From: Niabella beijingensis
GTDB taxonomy: Bacteria; Bacteroidota; Bacteroidia; Chitinophagales; Chitinophagaceae
Assembly: GCF_020034665.1 (NCBI RefSeq)
Contig: NZ_JAIQDI010000001.1
Span: 1,984,001-2,048,000 of the forward strand
DNA: 64,000 nucleotides
Reading direction: 5' to 3'
Shown one piece after another: positions 33,919-42,607 of this stretch. Below the pieces are notes generated by a model. The model ran no database searches, was not told the origin of the DNA, and worked only from the letters and a program-made list of their open reading frames with translations. The translations under genes and the position numbers were made by a program. Position 1 is the stretch's first letter. Every line of letters starts with the position of its first letter.

Positions 33919-35922
33919 ATGTTTCGATCAATTATATTTAGCATACTCTGTATGTTATGCTCAGTGGTGATTTATGCCCAATCACGTACGGGACAAAATC
34001 AGGACTCTAGTAAATCTAAGCAACTGGAGGAGGTTATCGTAATAGGACAGCGCAACCGGACAGACAAGACAGCAAAACCATTGGCAACATTGGACAACTA
34101 TATTGAAAAATCCAGTGCAATCAATATGATAAAGCGCGGCGCCTATGCATGGGAACCCTACCTGAACGGTATGGCTTCAGAACGTAGCGTTATTACCATA
34201 GATGGGATGAGGATCTACGCAGCCTGCACAGACAAAATGGATCCCATAACTTCTTATGTAGAGGTGACCAATCTTTCAAAAGCAAACATCCACAGCGGGT
34301 CGTCCGGGTCTACGGCAGGATCTACCATCGCCGGAACTCTGGACCTTGTCAGGAAAAAGGGCTCGTTCGGTGAGCGGTCTATGAACGGAATGGCTTTTAC
34401 CGGATTTGAGACCAATAATACGCAGAAAGTCGTTGGTGCGGCGTTGAACTATTCGCTACCCAGATTCTTCGCCGATGTTGATTTTTCCTTTCGGGATGCG
34501 GATAATTACAGGGCGGGCGGAAGTAAGGAAATACTGCATTCACAGTATACTAAATATAACGCATCGGCGACCATCGGTTACAAATTAAATGAGCACCAGC
34601 AGTTGGAGGCTTCATTGATCTATGACCGGGCTATTGATGTAGGTTATCCGGCCTTGCCAATGGATGTGTCCCTTGCCAAGGCTCTTATCGGTTCAGTTTC
34701 CTACACCCGTCATCATATATCACGGCAGATAAAACAATGGCAGACCAAGTTTTACTACAACGATGTCACCCATATCATGGATGATTCCAAACGTCCAGTC
34801 GTTCCAATCCGCATGGATATGCCCGGATGGACCAAAACCGCAGGCTTCTATTCCATGTTAGAGGGAGGCACAGGTAAACATAACTGGAAGACCAATGTCA
34901 GTGGTCACTATAATAAGTCACTGGCAGAAATGACTATGTTTTCCAATACAGCGGGTGAAAAGGATATGTTCATGCTTACCTGGCCGGGAATAAATACCTA
35001 TTACGGGGACTTTTTCGGTGAGGACATCTATTCTCTTTCAAAACATTGGAGTGCTATAGTGAGTGCCGGACTAGCGATCCATAAGAATTTGGTAAGTAAC
35101 CAATTTGGGTTGGAGAGTCTTCGGATTTTCTATCCAGGAATGTCCAAAAGCAAGACACGATTGCTCAAGAGGCTATCAGCAATGTTCGAGTTTGAAAGGA
35201 ACAATTGGTCTTACAATTTGGGAGTCGCTTACGGAGAACGTGCACCAAGTGTTTCCGAAGGGTATGGATTCTATCTTTTTAACAGTTTTGACCGTTTTGA
35301 TTATATAGGCAATCCTGATATGAGAAATGAAAAATCAGCAAGTGTCAATATGAGTATTTCGTATCAGAATACAGGGTTCTCTGCAAAGCTAACCAGTTCT
35401 TACTTTCATATTATGAATTATATCCTAGGCAGGCCAAAGACTGGTTTAAATGTAATGACTATTGGGGCTACAGGCGTGAAAGTTTACGAACAGCTAAACT
35501 ATGCAGGCATTCTAAATACCTCTCTTGATATGAGTTATCAAATTATAGATGGCTTTTCATGGGCCGGACAGATAGGGTACCGCAGGGGAAGGGGTGAAAA
35601 TGGTTTATTGTTACCATTAATCCAACCACTGTCCTACAGCTCTGCATTTACTTTCTCAGCAAAATCGTTTTCAGCTGATGTGTCTCTTAGCGGCTCATCC
35701 CGATATAACAAGTACAATCCAGAATTTGGGGAGTCAGAGTTGCCGGCCTATACTATTTTTAACCTTTCTATGGCCAATCGATTTAAGTTTGGCACAAAGA
35801 TATTTATTCTAAAGACCGGCGTAGAAAATATTTTCGATAAGAATTATACAACATTTGCGGATTGGAACCGAATACCCAGAATGGGCAGGAATGTTTTTGT
35901 GAATGTGGTTTGGAAGTTTTAA
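33919..35922 (+). CDS. TonB-dependent copper receptor, OprC/NosA-like
   Basis: 667 residues. Signal peptide ending VIYAQ (about 21), a TonB-box-like LEEVIVIGQ (about 36), a plug to about 170, then a barrel ending FVNVVWKF. The plug has DGMRIYAACTDKMDPITSYVE (as two parts), matching the OprC/NosA site where Cys and Met bind copper. No carboxypeptidase-like domain is present, unlike the receptor at 8109. It imports copper across the outer membrane in known relatives. Last gene of the plus-strand copper unit. Confidence 0.85.
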   Translation: MFRSIIFSILCMLCSVVIYAQSRTGQNQDSSKSKQLEEVIVIGQRNRTDKTAKPLATLDNYIEKSSAINMIKRGAYAWEPYLNGMASERSVITIDGMRIYAACTDKMDPITSYVEVTNLSKANIHSGSSGSTAGSTIAGTLDLVRKKGSFGERSMNGMAFTGFETNNTQKVVGAALNYSLPRFFADVDFSFRDADNYRAGGSKEILHSQYTKYNASATIGYKLNEHQQLEASLIYDRAIDVGYPALPMDVSLAKALIGSVSYTRHHISRQIKQWQTKFYYNDVTHIMDDSKRPVVPIRMDMPGWTKTAGFYSMLEGGTGKHNWKTNVSGHYNKSLAEMTMFSNTAGEKDMFMLTWPGINTYYGDFFGEDIYSLSKHWSAIVSAGLAIHKNLVSNQFGLESLRIFYPGMSKSKTRLLKRLSAMFEFERNNWSYNLGVAYGERAPSVSEGYGFYLFNSFDRFDYIGNPDMRNEKSASVNMSISYQNTGFSAKLTSSYFHIMNYILGRPKTGLNVMTIGATGVKVYEQLNYAGILNTSLDMSYQIIDGFSWAGQIGYRRGRGENGLLLPLIQPLSYSSAFTFSAKSFSADVSLSGSSRYNKYNPEFGESELPAYTIFNLSMANRFKFGTKIFILKTGVENIFDKNYTTFADWNRIPRMGRNVFVNVVWKF

Positions 35923-36075
35923 TTTTTCAGATCCGGAGAATATAAAATAACGCACTATGATCACTCGACCGATACGGAACATTCGGAAGCAAGTTTTTTT
36001 TGTTTTTAGTAGACTCTTTGTCTGCACAAAATTGATTAATAATCAACATCATTCTGAACTTTTTAGAATCTTTTC

Positions 36076-36107
36076 TTGACCGTGGACTACACTCCACGGT
36101 TTATCTT
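36076..36107 (+). promoter_or_regulatory. MerR-type promoter-operator
   Basis: TTGACC (36076-36081) overlaps a perfect inverted repeat ACCGTGGA-CTACAC-TCCACGGT (36079-36100), followed by TATCTTTA (36102-36109). The 19-20 base spacer carrying a GTGGA/TCCAC dyad is the hallmark of MerR-family metal-responsive promoters. No merR gene is in the window. Downstream, a 50-codon frame (36135-36287) with a signal-like start overlaps the 36263 gene in another frame and may be a remnant. Confidence 0.75.
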
Positions 36108-36262
36108 TACAAAGGTAAACACAAAATCAGTCAGATGACAAGCAGAGATACTTACATCGTCACAGTGATCACCTTCACATTTTCGTTACTGCCTTTAAAC
36201 AGTTATTCGCAAATTCTATCAAAAATGAACGGGAAAAACAAATACAGAATAGTGCAGGGTAC

Positions 36263-36577
36263 ATGGCTAACAACAAAGAAGCGCAAGTAGCTTGCAAATT
36301 GACAAGTCCCGAACTGCGAATAAGAAAAGAAACGACTATTGCGAGTTTGAGGCACCAAATACTGGATAAAAAAGAGTTGACCAATGGATATGCCTATAAG
36401 TTTTATGGGACGAATGATGTTTTGGATGTTCTAAATGAGTTTATTAAAACAGAGAGGTTATGCTGTAGTTTTTTCATATTTACTATTTCAGCTAGTGGTG
36501 ATAAAAGCGAAGCTTGGCTTTCCCTGACCGGGCCAAAAGGAGCAAAGGAATTTATGACAAACGAACTTGGACTTTAG
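36263..36577 (+). CDS. Small conserved protein with a CC motif, under a MerR-type promoter
   Basis: 104 residues, soluble. It has ACKLTSPELRIRKET near the start, GYAYKFYG in the middle and IKTERLCCSFFIFTIS, then WLSLTGPKGAKEF. I recall homologues with ER-x-CCPF in this place near metal resistance genes, but cannot name a function. The paired Cys and the MerR-type operator 160 bases upstream suggest a metal or metalloid link. Confidence 0.65.
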   Translation: MANNKEAQVACKLTSPELRIRKETTIASLRHQILDKKELTNGYAYKFYGTNDVLDVLNEFIKTERLCCSFFIFTISASGDKSEAWLSLTGPKGAKEFMTNELGL

Positions 36578-36591
36578 TTAAAAGTTAAAGC

Positions 36592-36819
36592 CTATTTTTG
36601 CTCTTCGAATTTTGCTTTGTGCGCTTCACTGTTCAGATGAAGGTAATAATGCCTTAATTGAGCAATAATTGCCAGAATTAGAATCGCACACGCCACAACA
36701 AATAGTATAGTCTTGATAACAGAATATTTCCTATTTGACCGATGCTTAAGTGATTTATTTTGAACCTTCTGGCCGTGTGTCGGGGATTTTCTTCTGTGAC
36801 GTATTTTTGTCTTTTTCAA
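36592..36819 (-). CDS. Small basic single-helix membrane protein, copy 2
   Basis: 75 residues: about 33 basic residues at the N-terminus, one membrane helix (TILFVVACAILILAIIAQL) and a polar tail with RHYYLH. It is related to the 62-aa protein at 27738-27926 through the CAILILA core and the HY-x-x-H end. It is the last gene of metal module 2, 11 bases after the PAP2 gene. Function unknown. Confidence 0.65.
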   Translation of the reverse strand: MKKTKIRHRRKSPTHGQKVQNKSLKHRSNRKYSVIKTILFVVACAILILAIIAQLRHYYLHLNSEAHKAKFEEQK

Positions 36820-36830
36820 TTTTTATACTA

Positions 36831-37610
36831 TTATAACAACATCTGGTAGGAAAGACCAAACTTTTGCGATTGGTAGTAGGGTACAATCATACAGTGTTTA
36901 TTTTTTTTCTTTTTGTTGCGCAAAAGGGAATTGAACTTAGGATATAGCCAATAGGCAAGTTCGGTTGAAAGGATTCCCACACCAGCTCCTGCCACTACGT
37001 CCGTCATCCAATGTTTATTATTCAAGACCCGGTAAACGCCCGTAAAGGCAGCAAAAGGATAGCCTGTCAGGCTCAGCAGTAGATTTTTATCCCTGTATTC
37101 TTTGTACATAAAATGTGCAGTAGAGAAGGCAGTAGCCGCATGCCCCGACGGAAATGATTTTCTATTGGAACCATCGGGTCTTTCCTCTGCGATCATATTT
37201 TTTGCTGGAGTAACGATAGCCGCCGATATCAACTGGGAAATTGTAAAGATCATTGTTCGATCTCTAAAACTGTGTTTTCCTTTTATTCCAGCCAGGTTCA
37301 GACCATACACCATCACAGCCGGGAAATACTGGGTATAGTTGTCTAATGTGGTTCTCCCCAGTCTGTTATGGGAAATCTCCATCTTAGTTGAAACATCCAG
37401 TTTTTTCATCGCCGGAATGGCAAAACTAATTGCCCCCACCGTGATGAGGGACGCGGGAAGGATGAGTTTCCTGTACCCCAACCGATAATCATTTTGGCTA
37501 TTTACTATCGAATCAGTCTGATCGGAAGTCCTCAGAACAGACTGAACTTGCGCAAAGGATCGTTCATGGACTGCTGTTAAAAAAATTATTAAAATTATTC
37601 TTGAAATCAC
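36831..37610 (-). CDS. Secreted PAP2-family phosphatase
   Basis: 259 residues with a signal peptide and PAP2 motifs KNMIAEERP (about 137), SFPSGHA (about 151) and RVLNNKHWMTDV (about 193). The second copy of the family in the window, but only distantly like 12741-13625: fewer membrane helices and a basic C-terminus. It may act on periplasmic lipid phosphates. It follows the AAA NTPase gene by 20 bases. Confidence 0.82.
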   Translation of the reverse strand: MISRIILIIFLTAVHERSFAQVQSVLRTSDQTDSIVNSQNDYRLGYRKLILPASLITVGAISFAIPAMKKLDVSTKMEISHNRLGRTTLDNYTQYFPAVMVYGLNLAGIKGKHSFRDRTMIFTISQLISAAIVTPAKNMIAEERPDGSNRKSFPSGHAATAFSTAHFMYKEYRDKNLLLSLTGYPFAAFTGVYRVLNNKHWMTDVVAGAGVGILSTELAYWLYPKFNSLLRNKKKKNKHCMIVPYYQSQKFGLSYQMLL

Positions 37611-37630
37611 TGATATGGGATATAAATATT

Positions 37631-38179
37631 TTATAGGTTCTGTAGAATAAAATCTACCCGTTCATTCGGTGGCAATACAGGAACATGGACTACCGGGCAT
37701 GGAAAACGGCTATAAACCTCAATGATCAATTTATGTATGCGGATCTGCTCATCTTCATCTTCCAGTCTTGCATAATCGTTGATCAACGGAAGACGGTCAA
37801 GGACAAATACTTTCTGGTAACAGAATTTCTTGCACATTGCGACAAGTCTGTTGTCATATTTCAGCCCAAGAAACTCATAATAAGCCATCGCATCCGGTAG
37901 CGCTCTATCCAGAAAAGCGATCTTGTTTACATCAAGTGTCGATTCCTGCCCGATCTGTAGATTCAATATATCCAACTGAAATTGTTCTCGGTTACTCCTG
38001 ATATCTTCAACTGTGCGACCCTTTATTTTTTGTGTGTCGATATAATGCCTTGCCTGTTCTGCAATAGTCACATATCCCAGTTTTGCCAGCAGCTCCACTA
38101 TGGTGGTTTTCCCCGTACATGGTCCTCCTGTAATTACGTACCAGTTTGTCTTAATTTCCTTATGGTTGATAGTATCCAT
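37631..38179 (-). CDS. AAA-type NTPase/kinase-like protein (AAA_28)
   Basis: About 182 residues from MDTINHKEIKTN; the frame opens 48 bases upstream, overlapping the preceding gene. Walker A is ITGGPCTGKTT (about 18) and a following EQARHYID is typical of the AAA_28 group, small nucleoside-kinase-like ATPases. FLDRALPDA (about 87) could be a Walker-B-like site. It lies directly downstream of an ATP-cone nuclease gene and may work with it. Confidence 0.8.
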   Translation of the reverse strand: MDTINHKEIKTNWYVITGGPCTGKTTIVELLAKLGYVTIAEQARHYIDTQKIKGRTVEDIRSNREQFQLDILNLQIGQESTLDVNKIAFLDRALPDAMAYYEFLGLKYDNRLVAMCKKFCYQKVFVLDRLPLINDYARLEDEDEQIRIHKLIIEVYSRFPCPVVHVPVLPPNERVDFILQNL

Positions 38180-38201
38180 TCTTTTCCTAGTTCCATTTTG
38201 G

Positions 38202-39047
38202 TTATTTGCAAAGTATACGGCACTCATTGATCACATCGCTTATCTTCTTCGGCATCAGTCCCATTTGGGTTAATATTTCCTGGCGTTGAAGCAAAGATTT
38301 ACAGACAATTATATCATTAGCTATCAGGATTTTTTTATCCTTTTCGGTTAAGGATGTCAGGCAGGTCACAGGATAAAGACCGGAGCGGTCAATAAGATCT
38401 TTTAGACCTTTATCCCTCGGATAATCCCACCCTAGCAAAGACATTCCCATGCACGTGCCGAATTGTATCGCATCGTCAGAAAAGCGGCCGTTTGTCACTA
38501 TCCAGCTTTGATGAAACTGGCGCGCATGACAGCCGCTATCCTGCCATTGTTTCTCCACATCAAGAAACCTTGACCGGATGTACAGGGGAATTTTGACATC
38601 GCTTACAAATCCTTGCCGGTTATGGAACTTGCATTCAACCATGATATGGTGCCCCTCTTTTGTAGCGATAACATCTATTTCATGCTTTACACAATGGCCA
38701 GGAACAATCACTCCCGTTTGGGTATTATACCCCAATGATTCCAATATCGCCGCAATAAGCTTCTCAAAAGGGAAACCGGTAGGGCCAAGCGACATGATTG
38801 CTTTTTTGAGATTGTACCGAGCAGAAGCAGGCTTTGACATTTTTTTCAGCCATTTGAAAGCAGTCCTGTAAATATCACGGGTGCCCATTCCGTCTTTAAG
38901 GATATCCTGCACCTTTTGCAGAACAACCTCTACCTGCTGGAGAGTCGCTCCCGATCGGGACAGTGATCGTTTTAATTTGTTACTATCAAAAGCCACACGC
39001 TTCCCGGATGCTTTGGTAATGTATATTTCGCCCGTACTACTTTGCAT
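38202..39047 (-). CDS. ATP-cone domain fused to an Mrr-like restriction endonuclease domain
   Basis: 281 residues. Residues ~5-90 form an ATP-cone (ITKASGKRVAFDSNKLKRSL), normally a nucleotide-sensing lobe of ribonucleotide reductases and NrdR. Residues ~93-190 hold a PD-(D/E)xK-like nuclease core: GYNTQTG, HEIDVIA and MVECKFHN. The C-terminal ~80 residues resemble nothing I can name. It lies between a metal P-type ATPase and an AAA NTPase. A nucleotide-gated nuclease is the natural reading, but its target is unknown. Confidence 0.8.
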   Translation of the reverse strand: MQSSTGEIYITKASGKRVAFDSNKLKRSLSRSGATLQQVEVVLQKVQDILKDGMGTRDIYRTAFKWLKKMSKPASARYNLKKAIMSLGPTGFPFEKLIAAILESLGYNTQTGVIVPGHCVKHEIDVIATKEGHHIMVECKFHNRQGFVSDVKIPLYIRSRFLDVEKQWQDSGCHARQFHQSWIVTNGRFSDDAIQFGTCMGMSLLGWDYPRDKGLKDLIDRSGLYPVTCLTSLTEKDKKILIANDIIVCKSLLQRQEILTQMGLMPKKISDVINECRILCK

Positions 39048-39107
39048 AACTCCTTCCTTTTGACCGAAAAAGATGTTTTAATTCTGAAGACTATCGTTAA
39101 GCTGACA

Positions 39108-41144
39108 CTAAAATTTCATTCGTTGTATCCTGATGGCGTTCAATATGGCAATCAGAGATACCCCAACATCAGCAAAAACGGCTTCCCACATCGTAGCCAG
39201 GCCTCCTGCTCCCAATACCAGCACAATGCCTTTTACCACGAAAGCAAGGGTAATATTCTGCCATACGATCTTTTTTGTTTTCTTGCCGATATTGATTGCA
39301 ATTGGGATCTTGGAAGGTTTGTCATCCTGAATGACCACATCCGCTGTTTCTATTGTCGCGTCGCTTCCGAGTCCGCCCATTGCGATGCCTACATCGCTCA
39401 GGGCCACTACGGGGGCATCGTTTACACCGTCACCCACAAAGGCTACCGTTTCGTTCTTCCCTTTGATTTCTTTTACTCTGTTGACCTTGTCTTCCGGTAA
39501 CAGATCCCCGAACGCATTGTCGATTCCCAGTTTATCGGCCACAAATTTCACGACCGTGGTTTTATCGCCACTTAACATGGTCACCTTCACATTTAGTTTA
39601 TGCAGCAGTTCAATAGTCTGTTGGGCATCTTCCTTGATACTGTCCGCAATAGTAATATATCCCACGAACTTACCTTCACTGGCCACCGCGATAGTGGTAT
39701 ACACAATGGACGAGGGATCAACATCATAACTGATGCCGAATTTATCCATCAGTTTGAAGTTCCCGACCAATAGTTCCTTACCGTTTATAGTTGCCTTTAA
39801 ACCATGTCCTGCGATCTCTTCCGTGTTTTCGAGCTTTATCGAACTATCGACTTCTCCTACATACTCGTGTATGGCCGTTGCCACAGGGTGCGTACTTAGG
39901 CTCTCTATCGCATTGACGAGCTTCAATATCTCCATTTTATCAAATTCAGGATTGAACACTACTTCCTGTACCTTAAAGACCCCTTCGGTCATTGTACCAG
40001 TTTTGTCCATTACGACATTCTGTATCGCAGCCATTGCATCCAGGAAGTTGCTGCCCTTAAATAGAATACCATTGCGACTGGCAGCGCCGATACCACCGAA
40101 ATAACCAAGGGGAATGGAAATTACCAAGGCACATGGACAGGAAATCACAAGGAATACCAAAGCCCTGTACAGCCAGTCGTTGAATACATAATTATCTACG
40201 AAGAAATAAGGAACAAGGCAGATGCCTATTGCCAGTAAGACTACGATAGGCGTGTATACCTTCGCAAACTTCCTGATGAAAAGTTCGGTGGGAGCTTTCT
40301 GGGAAGTAGCGTTCTGTACCAGCTCCAGTATTTTGCTTAGTTTACTGTCCGTATAAGCGGTAGTCACCTTAACCTGGGCCACGGTGTTTAGATTGATCAT
40401 ACCTGCCAATACAGCTTCCCCCTTGTTCTTGGTATCGGGTTTACTTTCTCCGGTAAGCGCAGCGGTATTGAAGGATGCATTATCTGTTAGCAACTCACTA
40501 TCCAGTCCCAGTTTTTCTCCGGGCTTTAGCAGAATAATATCACCAATCTTGGCATCTTCTGCTTTGATGGTATTGGCCTTATCATCAACGATCACGGTAA
40601 CCTCGTCGGGTCGCTGGTCAAGTAATGCCTTGATGTTGCTCTGTGCCCTTGAAACAGCAAGGGTCTGGAAGACTTCACCTACCGCATAGAACAGCATAAC
40701 CGCGACGCCTTCTGGATATTCCCCGATAAAAAACGCTCCAATGGTAGCGATACTCATTAAAAGGAACTCAGAGAATATCTCACCCTTGGCAATGCTCTTG
40801 ACAGCGTCCCTGATAACCGGAAAACCCACGATCCCATAGGCTACCAGATACCAGACAAATCTCACTGTCACTTTAAACCATTCCTGTGGAAGCCAATTGT
40901 CGAAAGCTATGGCTATGAGCAAAAGTACCAGGGAAAGAATGGAGGGAAGGAACATTTTAAATGTATTGCCATCTGCATTACTGTGATCATGTCCATCCTC
41001 GTCGCTATGCCCATGATCATGTCCGTCATTTTTATCATGTTTCTCTTCTATTAGCTCTTTTGCGCCAGCCTTGGTATAAACCTTTTCAGTTTGCGTACAG
41101 CACATCTGTCTGCCCTGCGCGTCGTATTGATGCTTGTGTTCCAT
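39108..41144 (-). CDS. zntA: Zn/Cd/Pb P-type ATPase, P1B-2 (ZntA/CadA-like)
   Basis: 678 residues. The N-terminus lacks a normal heavy-metal domain but has a CC pair (about 15) and a His/Asp-rich run (about 40-58). The core shows SCPCALVIS (about 338), DKTGTMTEG (about 379), GDGVNDAPV (about 571), a Lys in helix 7 (AFVVKG) and ADVGVSLIAILNAIR in the last helix, the P1B-2 signature. It exports divalent soft metals from the cytoplasm. It begins 5 bases after the CHAD-like gene stop. Confidence 0.9.
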   Translation of the reverse strand: MEHKHQYDAQGRQMCCTQTEKVYTKAGAKELIEEKHDKNDGHDHGHSDEDGHDHSNADGNTFKMFLPSILSLVLLLIAIAFDNWLPQEWFKVTVRFVWYLVAYGIVGFPVIRDAVKSIAKGEIFSEFLLMSIATIGAFFIGEYPEGVAVMLFYAVGEVFQTLAVSRAQSNIKALLDQRPDEVTVIVDDKANTIKAEDAKIGDIILLKPGEKLGLDSELLTDNASFNTAALTGESKPDTKNKGEAVLAGMINLNTVAQVKVTTAYTDSKLSKILELVQNATSQKAPTELFIRKFAKVYTPIVVLLAIGICLVPYFFVDNYVFNDWLYRALVFLVISCPCALVISIPLGYFGGIGAASRNGILFKGSNFLDAMAAIQNVVMDKTGTMTEGVFKVQEVVFNPEFDKMEILKLVNAIESLSTHPVATAIHEYVGEVDSSIKLENTEEIAGHGLKATINGKELLVGNFKLMDKFGISYDVDPSSIVYTTIAVASEGKFVGYITIADSIKEDAQQTIELLHKLNVKVTMLSGDKTTVVKFVADKLGIDNAFGDLLPEDKVNRVKEIKGKNETVAFVGDGVNDAPVVALSDVGIAMGGLGSDATIETADVVIQDDKPSKIPIAINIGKKTKKIVWQNITLAFVVKGIVLVLGAGGLATMWEAVFADVGVSLIAILNAIRIQRMKF

Positions 41145-41149
41145 ATTTT

Positions 41150-42124
41150 CTATTTTAGAAGGGTTTTCAATATTTTATCTTTGAAGAACTGTTTTGTGAT
41201 ACTATTTGCCTCATCAATAACAGCATCTAATGAAGGGGCTTTGTTGCCCAGATACTTCTTAGCCTGGACTACCCCTTTGCTATTTTTTGCTCCTTCAGTT
41301 TCCTTCACAGCTTCTGCCAGAGCAAGTAACCCAAGTCCCCGGTCTTTCAGCATTCCCAATTGCTCAATTATCCAGCTCAAAGCGAAAAAGCCATATTTGG
41401 AAAGTACCAGGGGATGCATTATTTTATCTTCTACTGGCGGTAGCGTGTTATATGAAGAGTTCAATACGGAATCGGTAAGGTAGCTCTTTAGGTCCAGCCT
41501 TTCCTGTTCAATATCGACTAGTTTTATACAGCCTTGTAGTGCCTGTGCGTATATACTCAACCAGCGTAATTTCCTGCGGAACTCGTGGATACCCGATTCT
41601 ACATCAGTAAAAGTAACCTTACCTTTCTTTGCAAAATTCATTATCTCTTCAATTTCTGCCCTGTAGAATTTAAGAAGCCGCTTGTGTTGCTCGCCTTTAC
41701 TTTTCCAATCCGTTTTTTCCAGAGAGCTGTTAATCCTTTTCAATTGCTTCCCATTTAGCCAGCCCTTACTATTGAGCAATTTATTAAGCTTGCTTATAGT
41801 TTCCGCCTCCTTATCGAAAAAATAGAACTTCACGTTTTCAGGTATCCTCTTATCCTTTGAAAACTCTTTACCGAAAGCGTTAAAGTAGTCTATACTACCC
41901 AGCACATCTTCCAATGCCTTAAATTTTTCCTGTATTTTTCTGAATTTCTTTTTGTCGGGACCGGTGGAAGTATAAATCCTGGCCAGTGCCTCGAGTTGGA
42001 ACAACGGAGCTCTCAAACCGTTTTGAAAAAGGTAAAAGGCAGGGTTTTGATCTTTTTGAGCCGCTTTTAATAAAGTGGATACTTTTTGCATATGCAAATT
42101 GAATTGAATATTACTTTGTTTCAT
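41150..42124 (-). CDS. CHAD-like helical protein
   Basis: 324 residues, almost fully helical and Lys-rich. A start 33 bases further in is possible. The segment SGIHEFRRKLRWLSIY (about 182) matches the His/Arg-rich repeat of CHAD domains, which bind polyphosphate; a weaker first repeat is at FQNGLRAPLFQLEAL (about 33). The conserved His is present in only one repeat. It overlaps mgtC by 14 bases, so expression is coupled. Confidence 0.6.
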   Translation of the reverse strand: MKQSNIQFNLHMQKVSTLLKAAQKDQNPAFYLFQNGLRAPLFQLEALARIYTSTGPDKKKFRKIQEKFKALEDVLGSIDYFNAFGKEFSKDKRIPENVKFYFFDKEAETISKLNKLLNSKGWLNGKQLKRINSSLEKTDWKSKGEQHKRLLKFYRAEIEEIMNFAKKGKVTFTDVESGIHEFRRKLRWLSIYAQALQGCIKLVDIEQERLDLKSYLTDSVLNSSYNTLPPVEDKIMHPLVLSKYGFFALSWIIEQLGMLKDRGLGLLALAEAVKETEGAKNSKGVVQAKKYLGNKAPSLDAVIDEANSITKQFFKDKILKTLLK

Positions 42125-42575
42125 GGTCGTCTTTCTTGCTGTTGAATAATTTTTTTACAAATCCTCTGTACCAAGCAAATTTATTAATGGAGAATATCAG
42201 CAGGGTAATAGCTGTCGCTGAAACGGCTAAAGCAAACATATTAAGCGCGATGGCTATTCCAATGGCTGCAATAGTCCATAGGCCTGCGGCTGTCGTCAAA
42301 CCTTTTGGCATATTCTTATCATCCCGGAAACCTATACCAGCACCTATGAAGCCCAAACCGGTAGCAATTGCTGCCAACATTCTCGCAGTTGCAGATTTAT
42401 CTTCCGATAGATGAGCAGCCACAGATACAAATAGGCATGAGGCTACGCAAATACAGGCAAAAGTCCTGATACCTATATTTTGTTGTTCTATTTCCCGTTC
42501 TATACCAACAATACCTCCCAACAGGAGCGCCAGTAACAATTTAGCCGAGAGTAAAAGTTCAAACTGGATATCCAT
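42111..42575 (-). CDS. MgtC/SapB-family membrane protein
   Basis: 154 residues with four membrane helices. LLGGIVGIERE near the start, ATGLGFIGAGIGFRD (about 92) and GLTTAAGLWTIAAIGIAI are typical of MgtC/SapB. The family modulates membrane ATPase activity and low-Mg2+ survival in some pathogens. Only the membrane part is present, without the C-terminal ACT-like domain. It lies 32 bases after bestrophin copy 2. Confidence 0.87.
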   Translation of the reverse strand: MDIQFELLLSAKLLLALLLGGIVGIEREIEQQNIGIRTFACICVASCLFVSVAAHLSEDKSATARMLAAIATGLGFIGAGIGFRDDKNMPKGLTTAAGLWTIAAIGIAIALNMFALAVSATAITLLIFSINKFAWYRGFVKKLFNSKKDDHETK

Positions 42576-42607
42576 AACGTTTACGGTTTACATTATTAAC
42601 AAATAGG

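Noticed and set aside
38202..39047. NrdR or ribonucleotide reductase on the basis of the ATP-cone
   Set aside because: The zinc ribbon of NrdR and reductase domains are absent; a nuclease core follows instead.
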